DNA of 64,000 nt from Zerene cesonia (GCF_012273895.1 NC_052130.1:3410001-3474000); one strand, 5' to 3'. Positions 21,720-33,662 are shown, numbered from the stretch's first letter. Notes: generated from the sequence alone by a model not told the origin. Numbers and translations: made by a program.

Positions 21720-21877
21720 AACATTCTAGCAAATGCTCGATGCTCTGTTCGGCGTGATGCTCGCGATAACTCGACATTTATTTCTAACATTTCTTTGTGC
21801 TTTGCTCTTACTTTTAGTTGAAATGTCGCGTCGCCAGTGTTCGTTAAAAATCAAGTTGAAAGAAAATAACAACATAT

Positions 21878-22063
21878 TCATATGAGTATATTCATGCATT
21901 TATATACTTCACACCTACCTCCTCCTTTATATATCACTTTTTCACAGTTGGTTGCCTGGAAGAGCCGCCCGCTGTGCTGGTTTAGTTTTAAGATATTTAT
22001 TTTAAGGATGCGTTATATATATGCGTATATGCCAGCATAATAAAGTGTAAATAAATAAATAAA
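21878..22063 (+). mobile_element. 3' end of a non-LTR retrotransposon (LINE), family P
   Basis: GTTGGTTGCCTGGAAGAG, CCGCCCGCTGTGCTGGTT, TAAGATATTTATTTTAAGGA and GCCAGCATAATAAAGTGT, then AAATAAATAAATAAATAA. This order, with AATAAA just before an (AAAT)n tail, is typical of lepidopteran LINE 3' ends. The same segment lies reversed at 46967-47150. No reverse-transcriptase sequence is left. Confidence 0.7.
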
Positions 22064-22070
22064 TAACATA

Positions 22071-22118
22071 TAAATTAGAAATTTCAATGCTATAAAACTA
22101 AAAATTAAAAATAACATA
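22071..22118 (+). repeat. Family J body fragment
   Basis: AAATTTCAATGCTATAAAAC then TAAAAATTAAAAATAACAT matches 3675-3710, immediately after the LINE tail. Confidence 0.4.
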
Positions 22119-22577
22119 TATTTATTGAGATACATCAAACATTATTTTAGCATTAAATTGTTAAATCGAGCTAATGCCTCATTAATGTTATTATCTAAAT
22201 GTATCATAAATAATACGAATAATAATTCATTACGCTATTATTCAAGATGCTAACGCCCCGTTATGTTTTATTCGCAAACTTATTACAAAGTTTCATTATT
22301 AACATAATCTTCAATATATTAAGCTTGAAAAGCAATTACGTTCCATCTTTTACTTTTAGGTCCAGAGTTTCGGCAATATTTCAACTAACTTCAAAACAGG
22401 AGGTTATCTATTTGATTGTATTTTTTGTGTTTGTACCTCATAACTTTTTATTGGATAAACCAATTTCTATAATTCTATTATAAATTGAAAGCTGGTGCCT
22501 GCAATGTAGTCCCATTTAAATTGAAGGAAGTTGTGTTTTTGTGTTTTGTTGTGTTTTGGAAGTATTGTTAAAAGAAT

Positions 22578-22632
22578 CTAACCATAAGATATCGTAATTA
22601 TAAAACTTATAATTACGATACCTTATGGTTAG
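22578..22632. repeat. Near-perfect hairpin, 26-bp stem with one mismatch, 3-nt loop
   Basis: CTAACCATAAGATATCG... (22578-22603) pairs with ...CGATACCTTATGGTTAG (22607-22632), single A/C mismatch at 22589/22621, loop AAC. Confidence 0.95.
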
Positions 22633-24090
22633 GCATAGATTAATCTATACATGGAATTTTATTTCCGCTGTTTTATTATCAAACAAACAAAAAAAACCAT
22701 AAGTATTACGATCTGCCGGTTATAGATCACGTATTAAGCATTTCATTCATTTAATCAACATGTAAACCGAATTAAAACGACACAAACACATGTACGTGAA
22801 CACGTTTAAAATAACCAGTATTAACCAGTTCTTTGCAGAGTTTAATCCACCGTTTACACCTATCAAGCAGGCGTTTGCTCTGACGCCAAAGCCAACGCCT
22901 GCCAACCTCAGTGCTATGAGCTATCGAAATATTACGCCGTGCTGTTAAATTGCTCAATATCAGAGGTGAAAATACAACGATGAAGATTGTTTGTTTGCAT
23001 TTAGCAAATGTGTATTTAACTGTGAATTGAGGATAATTAGAAGCATCCGTAATATAATAGACTACAGTATTCATACATTTTCAAATATAATGTTACCCTT
23101 AACATTTAGGTAATGTTAAGATGATAACAACATAGAATCATTGATGAACCCGTTTTTATAATTCATATTCATTTCTTTTTCACAAAAGTAATATAATAAC
23201 AAAAACAGTATTAGTTTACTTAATTTATATTAGTTTACAATATTAGTTTTACCCTAATTTATTATTGAAATCTCAGAAACTTGTTCTTTATACGGTGTCC
23301 TTTCAAATGTATAAATAATTTTTACTAAACCATTCGGAATAATTTTGTACTCTAATAGACATATTCATAACCATATACTCGACACACTGATCATTATTAT
23401 GCAATAAAATATACCCGAAAAATCGTTAGAAAAACGGTGACTTTTCACAATCCAATAACAAAACTATTCGATCATGAAATGAGTGCTCTCATATCGACCA
23501 AATCGAATAAAAGTACGTTATTGGGCGTAAAGGGCTGAAATTCAATTAATTTTACATGTACCGTTGCGAGCGAGGATTGGTTCATTTGCACGACTGCCTG
23601 AAAGGAGGTTAATGCTTTCAGAGTACACGTGTATGAGTTTCTTTATTCCAATATTACCTATCTGCAATACAGCATTGACAGATTAACTGGTTTTTTATCG
23701 TTAAATAATAACTTATTAATAAGTTTATAGCAATAAGGAGACAAAGGAACTGTCGTATTGCCTGGTTGTAAGGAAAATACGTCACCCATAGACATAACAC
23801 AAGTTATCGATGTTGCAAAAATTATATCGCAGACTATAAAAACATGCATTCCTTGTTTCATTAAAGTATATTTATATGAATGTTTCATTTTATAGTCTGC
23901 CATTCCAAACGACGAAATTTGTATGAATGTCTTACTTATAAAATAGAGATTGGTGTCTTTTGCCTTTGAACCTCTTTTTTTAATACACTTCCGCAGCCTT
24001 CTTAACACAGGGGAGCTATAATTATATCTCTAGTTTCGACACACACATTATATACACCTTAACAACAAATTTAAATTGTGATCTTTCATT
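22633..24090. other. Unassigned AT-rich stretch
   Basis: Contains minus-strand open frames of 100 and 116 codons (22772-23074, 23658-24008) without recognisable domains, and no convincing repeats. Confidence 0.35.
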
Positions 24091-24389
24091 TAAAACGGGC
24101 AACTGAGCCGGTGGTTCGCCTGATGGTAAGCAATCACCACCACCCACGAACTTTTGTAGGGCCGCTGCAAATGTGTTGCTAGCTTTTAAGCGATTAAGAA
24201 TAAGAAAACAACGGAAATAAAGGAATAGACTGGGAAGTGTGAGGAAGAAGAAACGGGCGATCTCCTCCCCAACTCACCGCAAAAAACACAGTAGCATACT
24301 GTTTAATTTACGCCGGTCTTCTGTGGGGGTGTGGTACTTCCCCGGTGCGAGCTGGCCCAGTTCGTACCGAAGCGTGCTAGACTCCCACA
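24091..24389 (-). mobile_element. Family L repeat, near full length
   Basis: Minus strand runs from TGTGGGAGTCTAGCACGC through GAACTGGGCCAGCTCGCACC, GGGGAAGTACCACACCCCCA and CTTAAAAGC to GGTGGTGATTGCTTACCATC and AGGCGAACCACCGGCTCAG. This is a ~300-350-bp SINE-like or non-autonomous retroelement common in Lepidoptera; class uncertain. Confidence 0.7.
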
Positions 24390-24726
24390 AAGTGAGTGCG
24401 TTTGCGGTTTGATCTTAAATAATCCAGTTAGAGAACCCTTAAACTTTATATTTATAAATGAAAATGTTATAATCCAAAATTTAACCATCAAACATGTATT
24501 TTATAGCTTGTGGTTTATAGCATATGCAGGTTTTTGTGGCCATAAAGCTCTACGCATACAATAATGGCACTCGTTGTTTATCATTGGTTTTATGTTGTTT
24601 ACATTTAAATAAATCGTCACTGACAACTAACCATCTATATGGTGCAATTTTGGTATCGGCGAAATATTATCGCAGATTTATCTATTTGTATCTGTTTTAT
24701 AGCCTGAATCATAAAACATGTTTCTA
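24390..24726. other. Unassigned stretch
   Basis: Overlapping short open frames only; nothing recognised. Confidence 0.35.
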
Positions 24727-24861
24727 TCCATACTAACATTGTGAATACGAAAGTGTGTTGCTTGTTTGTTTGTTTATCATTGTTTTACGTCGCAACGGAG
24801 TGGTGTATGATAGGATTTTTCTTTTCGGAGAGAGGAGATTTAATTTTATCACGGGGAATTA
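24727..24861 (+). mobile_element. Helitron-like H-M element, 3'-truncated
   Basis: TCCATACTAACATTGTGAATA, then CGAAAGTGTGTTGC, TTTACGTCGCAACGGAGTG and GAGAGGAGATTTAATTTTAT. No CTAG end. Confidence 0.6.
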
Positions 24862-25227
24862 TGCCATCATAACATGCATTTGAACCAATCCGAAATTATT
24901 AAATGCCGATTGTTTAATTTCATTGACCATGAGAATGATATTGTATTCCTATATTTATTATATAATAGCATACCATATAATATTATGTAAGAAATGAAAT
25001 ACTTAATGTAATGAATGAAATTGTGATTAAACAAGATCCAATCGACACGAAAGGTTACACCAACGTAATTTACTTCTGTCTAGTTTTAGGGTTTATCAAG
25101 TAAGCAAGTTCGGGCAAATCCGTTATTGCCAGGTACAGAGTGTTAGTGAACCCCAGAGCGGTTTGCTAAAGTTTGCAGCGGGAGCAATAGTAACTCTAAA
25201 GAAAGGTTTTTTGTTAAGGTAGGAATC
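24862..25227. other. Unassigned stretch
   Basis: Nothing recognised. Confidence 0.35.
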
Positions 25228-25320
25228 AGTATCCGAAACTATGCGACCGATTTTAAAAATTTGTTTCAACAAAGAGCTACATTATTCCCGAGCGGCATGT
25301 TATATTTTATTTTGTGTTAT
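25228..25320 (+). mobile_element. Helitron-like fragment, family H-T
   Basis: AACTATGCGACCGATTTTAA, AAAGAGCTACATTATTCCCG and CATGTTATATTTTATTTT parallel the copy at 31258-31401. Confidence 0.45.
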
Positions 25321-26710
25321 ACTATTGTAGGTGACTGTCACGTTGTTGAAAGGCGAGACATTTGATTTCAAAAGTTAAGATACACAAATGTTTAAGTATG
25401 ACACCATTATATTTCGGATCAGGATAAAATTAGTCCCATTAAACATATAATAAAACCTAACATTGACTATTTTTTCCGAAATTTGATTCAGCCTACATGA
25501 ATTAATTTTAATTAAGCTAGTAATTTATAAGAGCGAATTGCCGATAAGCTGGTTAACTGTTTGGGAAATATTTATCAATATAAAATAAATATATTTAAAA
25601 AAAAAACATACGATTTCAGTGTCGAAAGGTCTTCTTATACTTATTTATTACACTGTTTTTATCCCATGACGACGCAATAATACGCAGAAACTAAAAATTA
25701 TAAGATATTTAGACGAGAAATGTAGTAGTGCTTTACAGAATTAATGGTTATTATTTTTGGGTGCCATATATCAAGAACGCCGGAAGGCAGAATGTGTAAC
25801 AAAACATTCATTATTTTTCTTATAAGAATTGTAATAGCTCGCTATTATCTAAAGGGGAATTTTATTGGATTTGTTGGTTTAATAGATTTTTATTTTAGGC
25901 TAAGAAATAATAGTTGCGCGTTGTGTGATCGCTTGCGTCTTCTAATCTTGGATAATATTCTTACATATATAGATATATTAATACATAAAACAGTTTTTTT
26001 GGCATCACAAATATTAAAGTTGATTAATTTAATCTCTCCATACATTCAGTTCTCTAATAAGTCCACTCATTAGTGCTAATCTGACCTAGCTTAGTACTCA
26101 ATATGAAAATATTATTCAACAATAAAGTAGGAATAAATAAATAAATAAAAACAAATGGAATAAAATCAATGATTTACAACACGTATGTACTAATTGAATT
26201 GATTTATAAATATGTGGCACATTTGATAAATCTCATCAATTTGTTAAATACTAAACAAATACAAAAGCAATACCAACACAATAATAGATTATACGCTCTT
26301 CCATAAATACTATCACCCATTACGAGACCACACCTTACAAGTAAATGGTTATCCGTATTCAGTAGATCAATAAACAAACAAAAATGGTGATATAAACTCG
26401 ATGTTTTCATACAAACACGTGCCCGCTATGTATTTCAATACCAACCATTAACAGCACTTGTGTGCCACAAAACTTATATTTTACATGGAGTATAAAAACG
26501 AAACTAGAATCTTAATCCTTATTTCGAGGCATTTTTTGTGTATTTGTATGAAAATATTAGGGTTCGAAAGATCACGCTCGCCGGGGCAGTTACTATAACA
26601 TTACAGAAAATTTGTTCTGTACTGAAACTATGTATTAGAAAAAATATGATTTTCTTTGGGTTGAGTAGAAAACTGTAAGGGTAGGTAACAGTTACTTTAA
26701 TCAATAGTAA
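25321..26710. other. Unassigned stretch ending in a LINE-like tail near 26.1 kb
   Basis: A 109-codon frame (25744-26073) of unknown nature is followed by CAACAATAAAGTAGGAATAA then ATAAATAAATAAAA (26120-26150), like a LINE 3' end with polyadenylation signal. No reverse-transcriptase motif is visible. Confidence 0.35.
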
Positions 26711-26753
26711 AAACAAGTTTAATTTTAGAGTTAGTCTAAAATTAAACTTGTTT
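26711..26753. repeat. Perfect hairpin, 19-bp stem, 5-nt loop
   Basis: AAACAAGTTTAATTTTAGA (26711-26729) and its exact reverse complement (26735-26753) around GTTAG. Confidence 0.95.
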
Positions 26754-27937
26754 GAATTGAACTGGTGAAATTTTAAATCAAAGAAGAATTAGACAGTAAA
26801 AAACAAAGACTAGAAGCTTAACAATACCAGGTATTATAATGCTGTTACTTATTCACTATACTAATTTTTTATGTTTTCTTAAAATAACGTATGTATAGAT
26901 ACTATAAAAGTGATTATTTCGATAAAAGCAATAGGTACTCACCAATAACCGTTGAGAAATCCCAAATTTCTGTAAAAGAGAAAAGCAAAATAAATCAAAC
27001 TGCTTTCACGGACATTGCTTATGATATAAACGCGGAATATTCTGAAGGAATTTGCATAACAATTGAATAGTTAAACTTTATATTTGTGTGTAAATCAAAA
27101 GTTTTAGTTTGTATTCGTTAGTGACATCAAGAGGTTGTGACTCTGAAACGCTTCCTTCCTCTTGCAGACAGTGTATTTCTTTGTGATTTTCTAGTTAAGT
27201 TATGAAACTATATACCAATATGGCATGGCCAATGTAATATTGGAGTCTATGAGTAATTTGTAAGTTTGATTTTGTATCTCATTTCATTTCAATAATATCT
27301 CAGTAGTCTCATAATTAACGTATATTAAGACCTACAACATATTTTAAATATAACATATTATGACGCAATGATTTTTTTTAAAGATAATTTTAATATAAAA
27401 AATTCCAACCAAGTGCTATGGTGAAAGATGAAGGTTTGAATCCCGCCCCATTATCAAATTACTATTATATTTATGTATGAATCTTAAAAATATAGAATTA
27501 AAGAAAAAAAAAACGAGGAAGACAAGACACCAGCAGCACATCAAATATTTTTATGGCATAGTGTCAGCAAATCGTTGTAATAATGAGTTTAAATAAAATA
27601 CTAGAGACGATTGATTCTAATCGTTTTATACGAGAATTTTAGAATAAAGATTTCACAAATTGTAAAGCAGAGTGCAGAAGCTCACAGGTACCTGAACACT
27701 ACGTGAACACGGCTTTACATGTAATAGCCACACTTTACGACGCAGTAATAAAAATGGCATTTTATGAGGCTAGCTATTGATTGGAATCACGAGCGTAGGG
27801 GACTTATGTCTGATGTAATATTAATTTATACTAAGTGATAGAATTTTATTATTCCGCCCAAATATTAATATACAAAGTATATTTGCCTGTACTTTAGTGT
27901 TCTCATAATACAGCGAATTTGAAATCTTTAAATATTT
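26754..27937. other. Unassigned stretch with a strong acceptor-like site and a tRNA-like relic
   Basis: GCTTCCTTCCTCTTGCAG at about 27150-27167 is a good 3' splice-site sequence, but frames behind it close within about 12 codons. Positions 27405-27450 end in GGTTTGAATCC, a B-box-like remnant of a SINE. Confidence 0.3.
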
Positions 27938-28022
27938 CTTCTGTGCGTGCGTTTGTCACTGAACTCCATCTAAGCTGCTGGATCGATAAGAATGAAATTT
28001 TTGTACATGTTTGGGTGGATCC
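27938..28022 (+). mobile_element. Helitron-like fragment, H-C type
   Basis: GCGTTTGTCACTGAACTCCA, GCTGCTGGATCGATAAGAA and TACATGTTTGGGTGG follow the H-C internal order; both ends lost. Confidence 0.45.
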
Positions 28023-29861
28023 AATAACGTTGTTGATTAACAATTAGAACAATAATTTTATACTTTCATTTATTTACCTATCTATACAAATTAAAGAGAG
28101 TATTCCTTAAAAGTGAAGCAATACTGAACGAATTGGATAACGATTGACTTGTATGTAAACGATGACATCAGAATTTCTCCACCACAATTAAAATATAAAA
28201 TCTTTCCGCAGTAGAAACCTACATTTGTCGAAGTGACACGGGTTATTTTTTGTTGCTATCCTGTTTCACGCAGAACGGAGCCGGTCAAGTGGCTAGACCA
28301 TTATATTATTTATACCAACGACTCGAATATTTTCTTCAAAGTTTCTTGACGTACATAAATCCATATAAAACCATCGGCAGATTAGATGAAAAGATGTAAA
28401 TAGAGTCCGTATAACTGCAAACTTTATTTCAGCAGACAAAATATGACGTCATTACAAATTCAATACATTACGAGTACCAGTGATCACATTTCAAATAACT
28501 TCCCAACGATCGGAATATTTCTGACGTTGGTGTGGAATTTTTCATCTCACATCGTGTTAGGGCGACTTGGGATTACTAGCACGAGTATCTAAGTGTTTGC
28601 CAGGTTAAACAGGTGTTGGGGGAATCGAATATTTGCTAGTATTCATTCTATGTATGTTTGGAATACGACGGAAAAGATTCGACTCGAATTCAGTCATGAC
28701 CGATACCTTATAAAAGAAATGCACGATTGCATTTTCTGTACTATATTTCAAAGGAAAATATGATGTATCCTGTTCGCATAAAGTGTAGAATCGGCATGAC
28801 GTAAATTTAAATGTGCTATGTCATTTGATTTTGTTCAGTTTTTCAAGGTTTGCTACCGAATTCGTTATAGTTTGAGTGTTACTAGACAATGAGTAACATA
28901 CAAGTATATATACCGTATAATTTTATCAATAAAAACAAAACTGGATTTCACAAGGTCTACATAAATAAATAAAAACACAATTGCAATCTTCATAATCCAT
29001 ATCCTAAAGCGTTTTACTAACTATCATTCACATTCGTTATCTTCCAAATATATTTAAAACCAACATCTATTATTCAATTTCTCACAATACAAGTGCGGAA
29101 AATACCGTGTTGAAAATATAACATCGCCCATTTTGCAATAAATAGTGAGGATGTTTACTTCAAGGCTTTCGCCAAGTATATGTATACATTACTGGATGTT
29201 TACTCCGCTTAGTTAATTCATCAAAGAGAATAAAGAAAAGAGCATAGGTAATGAATACAAAATATTCGCTTTTGTGTCTGGTGGTAAGCTCCGTAATGTA
29301 TATAAAGATATATGACGGTATAACCTAAAGGTTTAAGTGTTATTTTGAAATAACTGCAAATGAAGCAAGCATAGACAAATCGCAAAACGGTCGTAGTATA
29401 GAATTTTCAATGTATGCATTGTATATTTTATATATACGCGCAAGTTGATGTGACATATAGATATAGAAATTACTAGCCAATGCATTCATGCATCATTTCT
29501 TATATCCAAACATCAGAGAATTACATTAATTTAATCGAAACCGTAGACAGTTTTGACGAATTAATTCAAATAACATTGTAATTCGAATTGTCAACTCGTA
29601 ATTGATTGCTAAAATTGAATACATGAGAAGCATTTGCCATTTGTCTAGGCCAGAAGGTGTGAGTGCTTTATATAAATTTTAACTTAATATGAATGTATTA
29701 TAAAAACGATTTTTCTCTCTGTTATAATTGGCTAATTTTATGAAGAACACAAAATTAAATATCTATTGAATAATTTAAAATGCAACATCCGTAGTACCTT
29801 TCTACCAAATGTTGTTATAGGTATATGTATGTTTGTTAGTCTATAAGAATGTGGGAAAAGA
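28023..29861. other. Unassigned AT-rich stretch
   Basis: No gene, RNA or repeat recognised in 1.8 kb; one GC-richer patch at 28530-28640 has no usable frame. Confidence 0.4.
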
Positions 29862-30179
29862 TAGACGGTTTCGGTGCTTTACCCACGTAATTTCCCTTTC
29901 CATAGGGCTTCCGGGATAAAAACTATCTTATGTTCTTTCTCATGTCTCAAACTATCTTTTTACCAAATTTCATGCATGTTCAGTTGTTTTAGTATGAAGA
30001 GGAAACTATCCTTTCGCCACCCTTTACCCCTTAAAAGCGAGCAACACAACACGGGCCTACCTCTGCAAATGTTAATGAGCAGTTACGCTTACCATCAGGC
30101 GAACCACCAGCTCAGTTGCCCGCTAGGAACAAATAAAAGAAAGGCAGAATTACTTTCGCATTTATAATATTTGTAGGGA
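29862..30179 (-). mobile_element. Helitron-like H-M element interrupted by a family L insertion
   Basis: Minus strand starts TCCCTACAAATATTATAAATG at 30179, CGAAAGTAATTCTGCC, then is broken by L sequence (about 30010-30146), and resumes AAACTGAACATGCATGAAAT, TTTGAGACATGAGAAAG, TTTATCCCGGAAGCCCTATG. The left end is poorly defined. An open frame 29874-30167 spans the junction and is not a gene. Confidence 0.65.
30010..30146 (+). mobile_element. Family L 3' half nested in a Helitron
   Basis: TTTACCCCTTAAAAGCGAGC, GCCTACCTCTGCAAATGTTA, TACGCTTACCATCAGGCG and AACCACCAGCTCAGTTGCCC match the L 3' half in forward orientation, opposite to the surrounding H-M copy. Confidence 0.7.
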
Positions 30180-30747
30180 TTTTACCCACAAACCTTAATC
30201 TTGACATTGACTTAATACTTGTACGATAACGCGAGATATCATCTGACTGCTACTTCAAATTATCTTCAAAGGAAACGTTATCACCGTCAGCTGTCGTGTT
30301 TTAAGAGGAATGAAGAAACTGTGCTTTTGATAAGAGCGGATGTTTAATAGTGTGCCTATGTCTTGAAAAGACGATAAGCAAATACAACGCAATTGTTCTC
30401 TTTGGGACTTTTTACGTTTGATAATGAACAACTTGATAACGTCTATAATTTGTTAAATATTGAAAATAAATTAGCATAGTTGAAAATCGAACAATAAAAT
30501 TATAATGCATTCATTTAGGCTTATAGCTTTCCTATACAGAAAAAAATGGACAGCAAAGTATTTTACGAACGATTTATATAATTCAATTATTGACTTTATA
30601 GAGCATTGGAAAAGATTATAATATTATATGCTTGTGTTTCGATATTGTAATATTGTGTGTGCAATGCTATAACAGTTTTACACCTTTCTTTCCTCAGAAT
30701 GCTACAAACCTAAAGAATTTGTTTGACTAAGCGCGCTAATTTTAGTA
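30180..30747. other. Unassigned AT-rich stretch
   Basis: Nothing recognised. Confidence 0.35.
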
Positions 30748-30848
30748 ACTACTAGAAAAATTCAAAAATTCTTTCATCGTTGAGTATATATCTATGTGAT
30801 TCCTAAATGCTATATATGTACCACAGGTGAAACCGGGCCGGACCGCTA
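30748..30848 (+). mobile_element. Helitron-like H-E fragment
   Basis: TTCAAAAATTCTTTCATCGT, GCTATATATGTACCACAGGT and GAAACCGGGCCGGACCGCTA; end mutated to CTAT. Confidence 0.55.
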
Positions 30849-31257
30849 TCATACCTTTGAGATTAAATAAAGCTAAATTCTAGTACTTTTTAAATATAAT
30901 AATATTATCAAGAAAAACGGACGTGCATCCATTTTTTACGGTGGAAAGCAGGACGGAGTTCTATGATACGATTTTCAAAGGGGAAACGGAGGGAAATGGG
31001 ACTCTGGTTTGTAGGTCAACTAGATTTTCATGTCGTTTAAATTGTTCCGACTGTGAATTATTCGTTTCCAGGTGGAAAACACGTTTTGCTATGTGATGTC
31101 GATTTGGTTTGGTGTTGTGTCTTACGTAGCTTGTGATAGAAGTAAAGAAGTGAAGTGTACGAATATTAAATAAGATTTTTAAGTATAGCAATATTTTATA
31201 AAAAGTTTGTGACTTTGTGTAATGATACAACTACCCTTTACAATGGTAGAGGGTAAT
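30849..31257. other. Unassigned stretch
   Basis: A minus-strand frame of 89 codons (30961-31230) has a rather polar C-terminal half but no motif or homologue I recognise. Confidence 0.3.
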
Positions 31258-31401
31258 CAGTGGATCTACTGAACCGTTTAAAAAACTCTTGTACCAATAA
31301 AAAACTAAGCTATCTGAGAGTGTCATATGCTATATTTTATTTTATTTTTATTCCGGATAAACTCGTGCGGAGCCGCGAAGATGTATAGCATATACTACTA
31401 G
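31258..31401 (+). mobile_element. Helitron-like element, family H-T
   Basis: GTGGATCTACTGAACCGTTT, AAGCTATCTGAGAGTGTCAT, TATTCCGGATAAACTCGTGC and GGAGCCGCGAAG lead to CTAG (31398-31401). Confidence 0.5.
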
Positions 31402-32404
31402 CTACAGCTTGTATGCTATACATAATAAATAAGCATTAACCATATAATATAAGTTTAATTCAAACAAACATTGTTCAACCCAAGCGAAACCAGGGCGACA
31501 ACTGAATTAATAATTCAATCGAAAATCTTTTGTTTTAATGTTCACTGAAATGCAGAGAGCTTTGAGTTATAACTGCTTATTATGAAATGCTTCCAAATAT
31601 TGAGATGTTAAAATTCTGCCAATGTATTTTTATTAATTTATCCTCAATACTATCTTCAAAATCTCACATAATATAAAGCGTTTACTTGATTTAACCATCA
31701 TACAATAACTATATAATATAATAAATAAATTTTTGAAGAGATTTTGTGTATTTCTTACAAGATTTTTATAGTTTGGCCCCCAAATTAAATAAATTAAAAA
31801 ACATACATGTATGCAAGTATATATTTCATTGTTTAATGTATTTCGCACGTAATTATTCGTGAGAACGAATAAATTACAAGAACAAATAAGACTCACCTGT
31901 TCAAAAAAATATAATATACTCGTATTTTGAAAACCGTATAGGAAAGTTTATAATCGCAATAGTTGCATTTTAAAATTGACTTGTATGAATAGGACTTTAT
32001 TCCCTTTAGTCCCGACCTGAAATGTGGACAAAGGCATGAATTTCAATAAAGCTCCAACAATAAAAAGAGCCTAGAACGGATATATTTGTACAAGAGCCAA
32101 CGATGAAAAGTAATTAGTCTTATTAAACAGGAGTAACCTTTGAAGGACTGTGTAAATTCACTATCGCTTCGCGTTCTCTTTCTCATAATCAAGTGAAAGA
32201 ATCTATGTTCATAATACTTAGTATATGTCGGAATTTTAAATCGTATTCAATCGGTATATAAGGTACATTGGTTCGATCATGATTTAACAATTGATTTATT
32301 ATAATCTTAATTTAGTACAATTGATCATTTTAATTTTAAACTCAAATTCATATAGAGACCATACATAAACTTTAAGCACAATATATATGATAAGGTTTGT
32401 AAAA
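31402..32404. other. Unassigned AT-rich stretch
   Basis: Short Helitron-like scraps near 31480-31515 (CGAAACCAGGGCGACAACTG); otherwise nothing recognised. Confidence 0.35.
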
Positions 32405-32646
32405 AGCAGGGCATTTAAAAATTAAAAACTTTTTAAGGGATATTAAACGCGATTTATTCATTATATTATTAACCCGACGTTTCGAATACTTTACAGAGAG
32501 CGTGATCACGGGGAGACATAAAGTGTTCGAAATGTTGGGTTAATAATATATTGAATAAATCGCGTTTAAAATCAGTTATAAAATTTTTAATTTCTAAATG
32601 TATACACTCGCGTAAAATTAAAGACAAGAAAATAATAGCAGGGCAT
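32405..32646. mobile_element. Fold-back element, family K, with flanking 10-bp direct repeats
   Basis: Two arms of about 67 bp (32420-32487 and 32525-32591), roughly 85% complementary, surround a ~37-bp spacer. Both arms contain CGCGATTTATTCA or its complement, and CCCGACGTTTCGAAT or GTTCGAAATGTTGGG. AGCAGGGCAT occurs at 32405-32414 and 32637-32646, consistent with a target-site duplication. It has no coding capacity. A single arm plus spacer recurs at 44359-44471, so one arm here is an inverted duplicate. Confidence 0.75.
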
Positions 32647-33313
32647 GTTATAAGTACTTTTTTAAATGAATTCATGTTCATTTATCAAAATGATCATTTA
32701 GTGTAGTTTGTAAGGGGGATTATTAAGGCGTGTTTATCTAGCCTCGTAGTAGACAAAGATTAAGAGGTAATGTCAGATTAAAAACCAACACAGTTTGTTC
32801 AATTAGTGAAAAAAGTTCGATTCTTAAGAAGTAAGAACTAAGAGCACTAAGAGTATGAGAAATTTTATAATCTTTTTTTTTAATCGCCTGTAGTAAGTAC
32901 AATTAGATAGTCTAAAAATTTATGACACTAGATTTTTTCATTTCGTGCCATTCTACTACTATTTACTTCAACATTTTATATTTTTATAATAGCGAGGTAT
33001 CTGGTACCTCAGCGTTGTGTTTTTATCAAGATATAACCAGCCATTTTTTGCATGAGAGAGATACCTACATTCATACATCCAGTCACTTTAATGATATGGT
33101 TTGATGGAAGTATTACACTCGATTTCATCATGTATGTTGAAACATTAGTCTTCTCAAATTAAGATACTGTTTTTGTATCAGCTCTAGGTCTATATAGGTA
33201 GTTTGAAAAAGGCATCACATGAAAGGCTATATTTTATCCGACTTGAAAGCTTTATTGGGAAGATACATTGTTTTGATAATGTAGGGTAAAAAATATATAT
33301 TTATATATTTAAC
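32647..33313. other. Unassigned AT-rich stretch
   Basis: Nothing recognised. Confidence 0.35.
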
Positions 33314-33662
33314 TGTGGGAGTCGAGCTCGCTTCGGCACGAATTGGGCCAGCTCGCACCGGGGAAGTACCACACCCCCACAGACAATCAGCATGGAAAAA
33401 TAGCATGCTATTGTGTTTCGTACGGTGAGTGGGGGATCCGGAGGCCCATATCCTTTTCCTTACCCTTCCCCGTCCTTTCCTTTATTCCTCTCATCAATCC
33501 CATCAATCCTTTCCTAATCCCTTCTCAATTAAAGTCGGCAATCCATTGGTAGAAGCGTAATGTCTGCAATTTACCTTACATCTCTCCAAATGTTCATGGG
33601 CGGTGGTAGCGCTTACCATCATGCGACCCACCAGATCCATTGCCGACTGACATAAAAAAAAT
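33314..33662 (+). mobile_element. Family L repeat, full-length reference copy
   Basis: Starts TGTGGGAGTCGAGCTCGC, then GAATTGGGCCAGCTCGCACC, GGGGAAGTACCACACCCCCA, AGGCCCATATCCTTTTCC, a C/T-rich middle, GTCGGCAATCCATTGGTAG, ATGTTCATGGGCGGTGGTAG and CGCTTACCATC, ending in an A-run (33655-33662). The A-tail suggests retroposition (SINE or 3' end of a LINE). Short frames on both strands are incidental. Confidence 0.75.

Noticed and set aside
23658..24008. 116-codon minus-strand frame
   Set aside because: No recognisable domain, composition typical of AT-rich chance frames, no promoter or splice context.
25744..26073. 109-codon frame before a LINE-like tail as a LINE ORF end
   Set aside because: The tail position is suggestive, but the translation shows none of the RT or C-terminal zinc-knuckle features I know.
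27150..27200. Exon after the excellent acceptor GCTTCCTTCCTCTTGCAG
   Set aside because: All three frames stop within about 12 codons and no donor follows.
29874..30167. 97-codon frame
   Set aside because: It crosses the junction of a Helitron and an inserted L repeat; a by-product of repeats.
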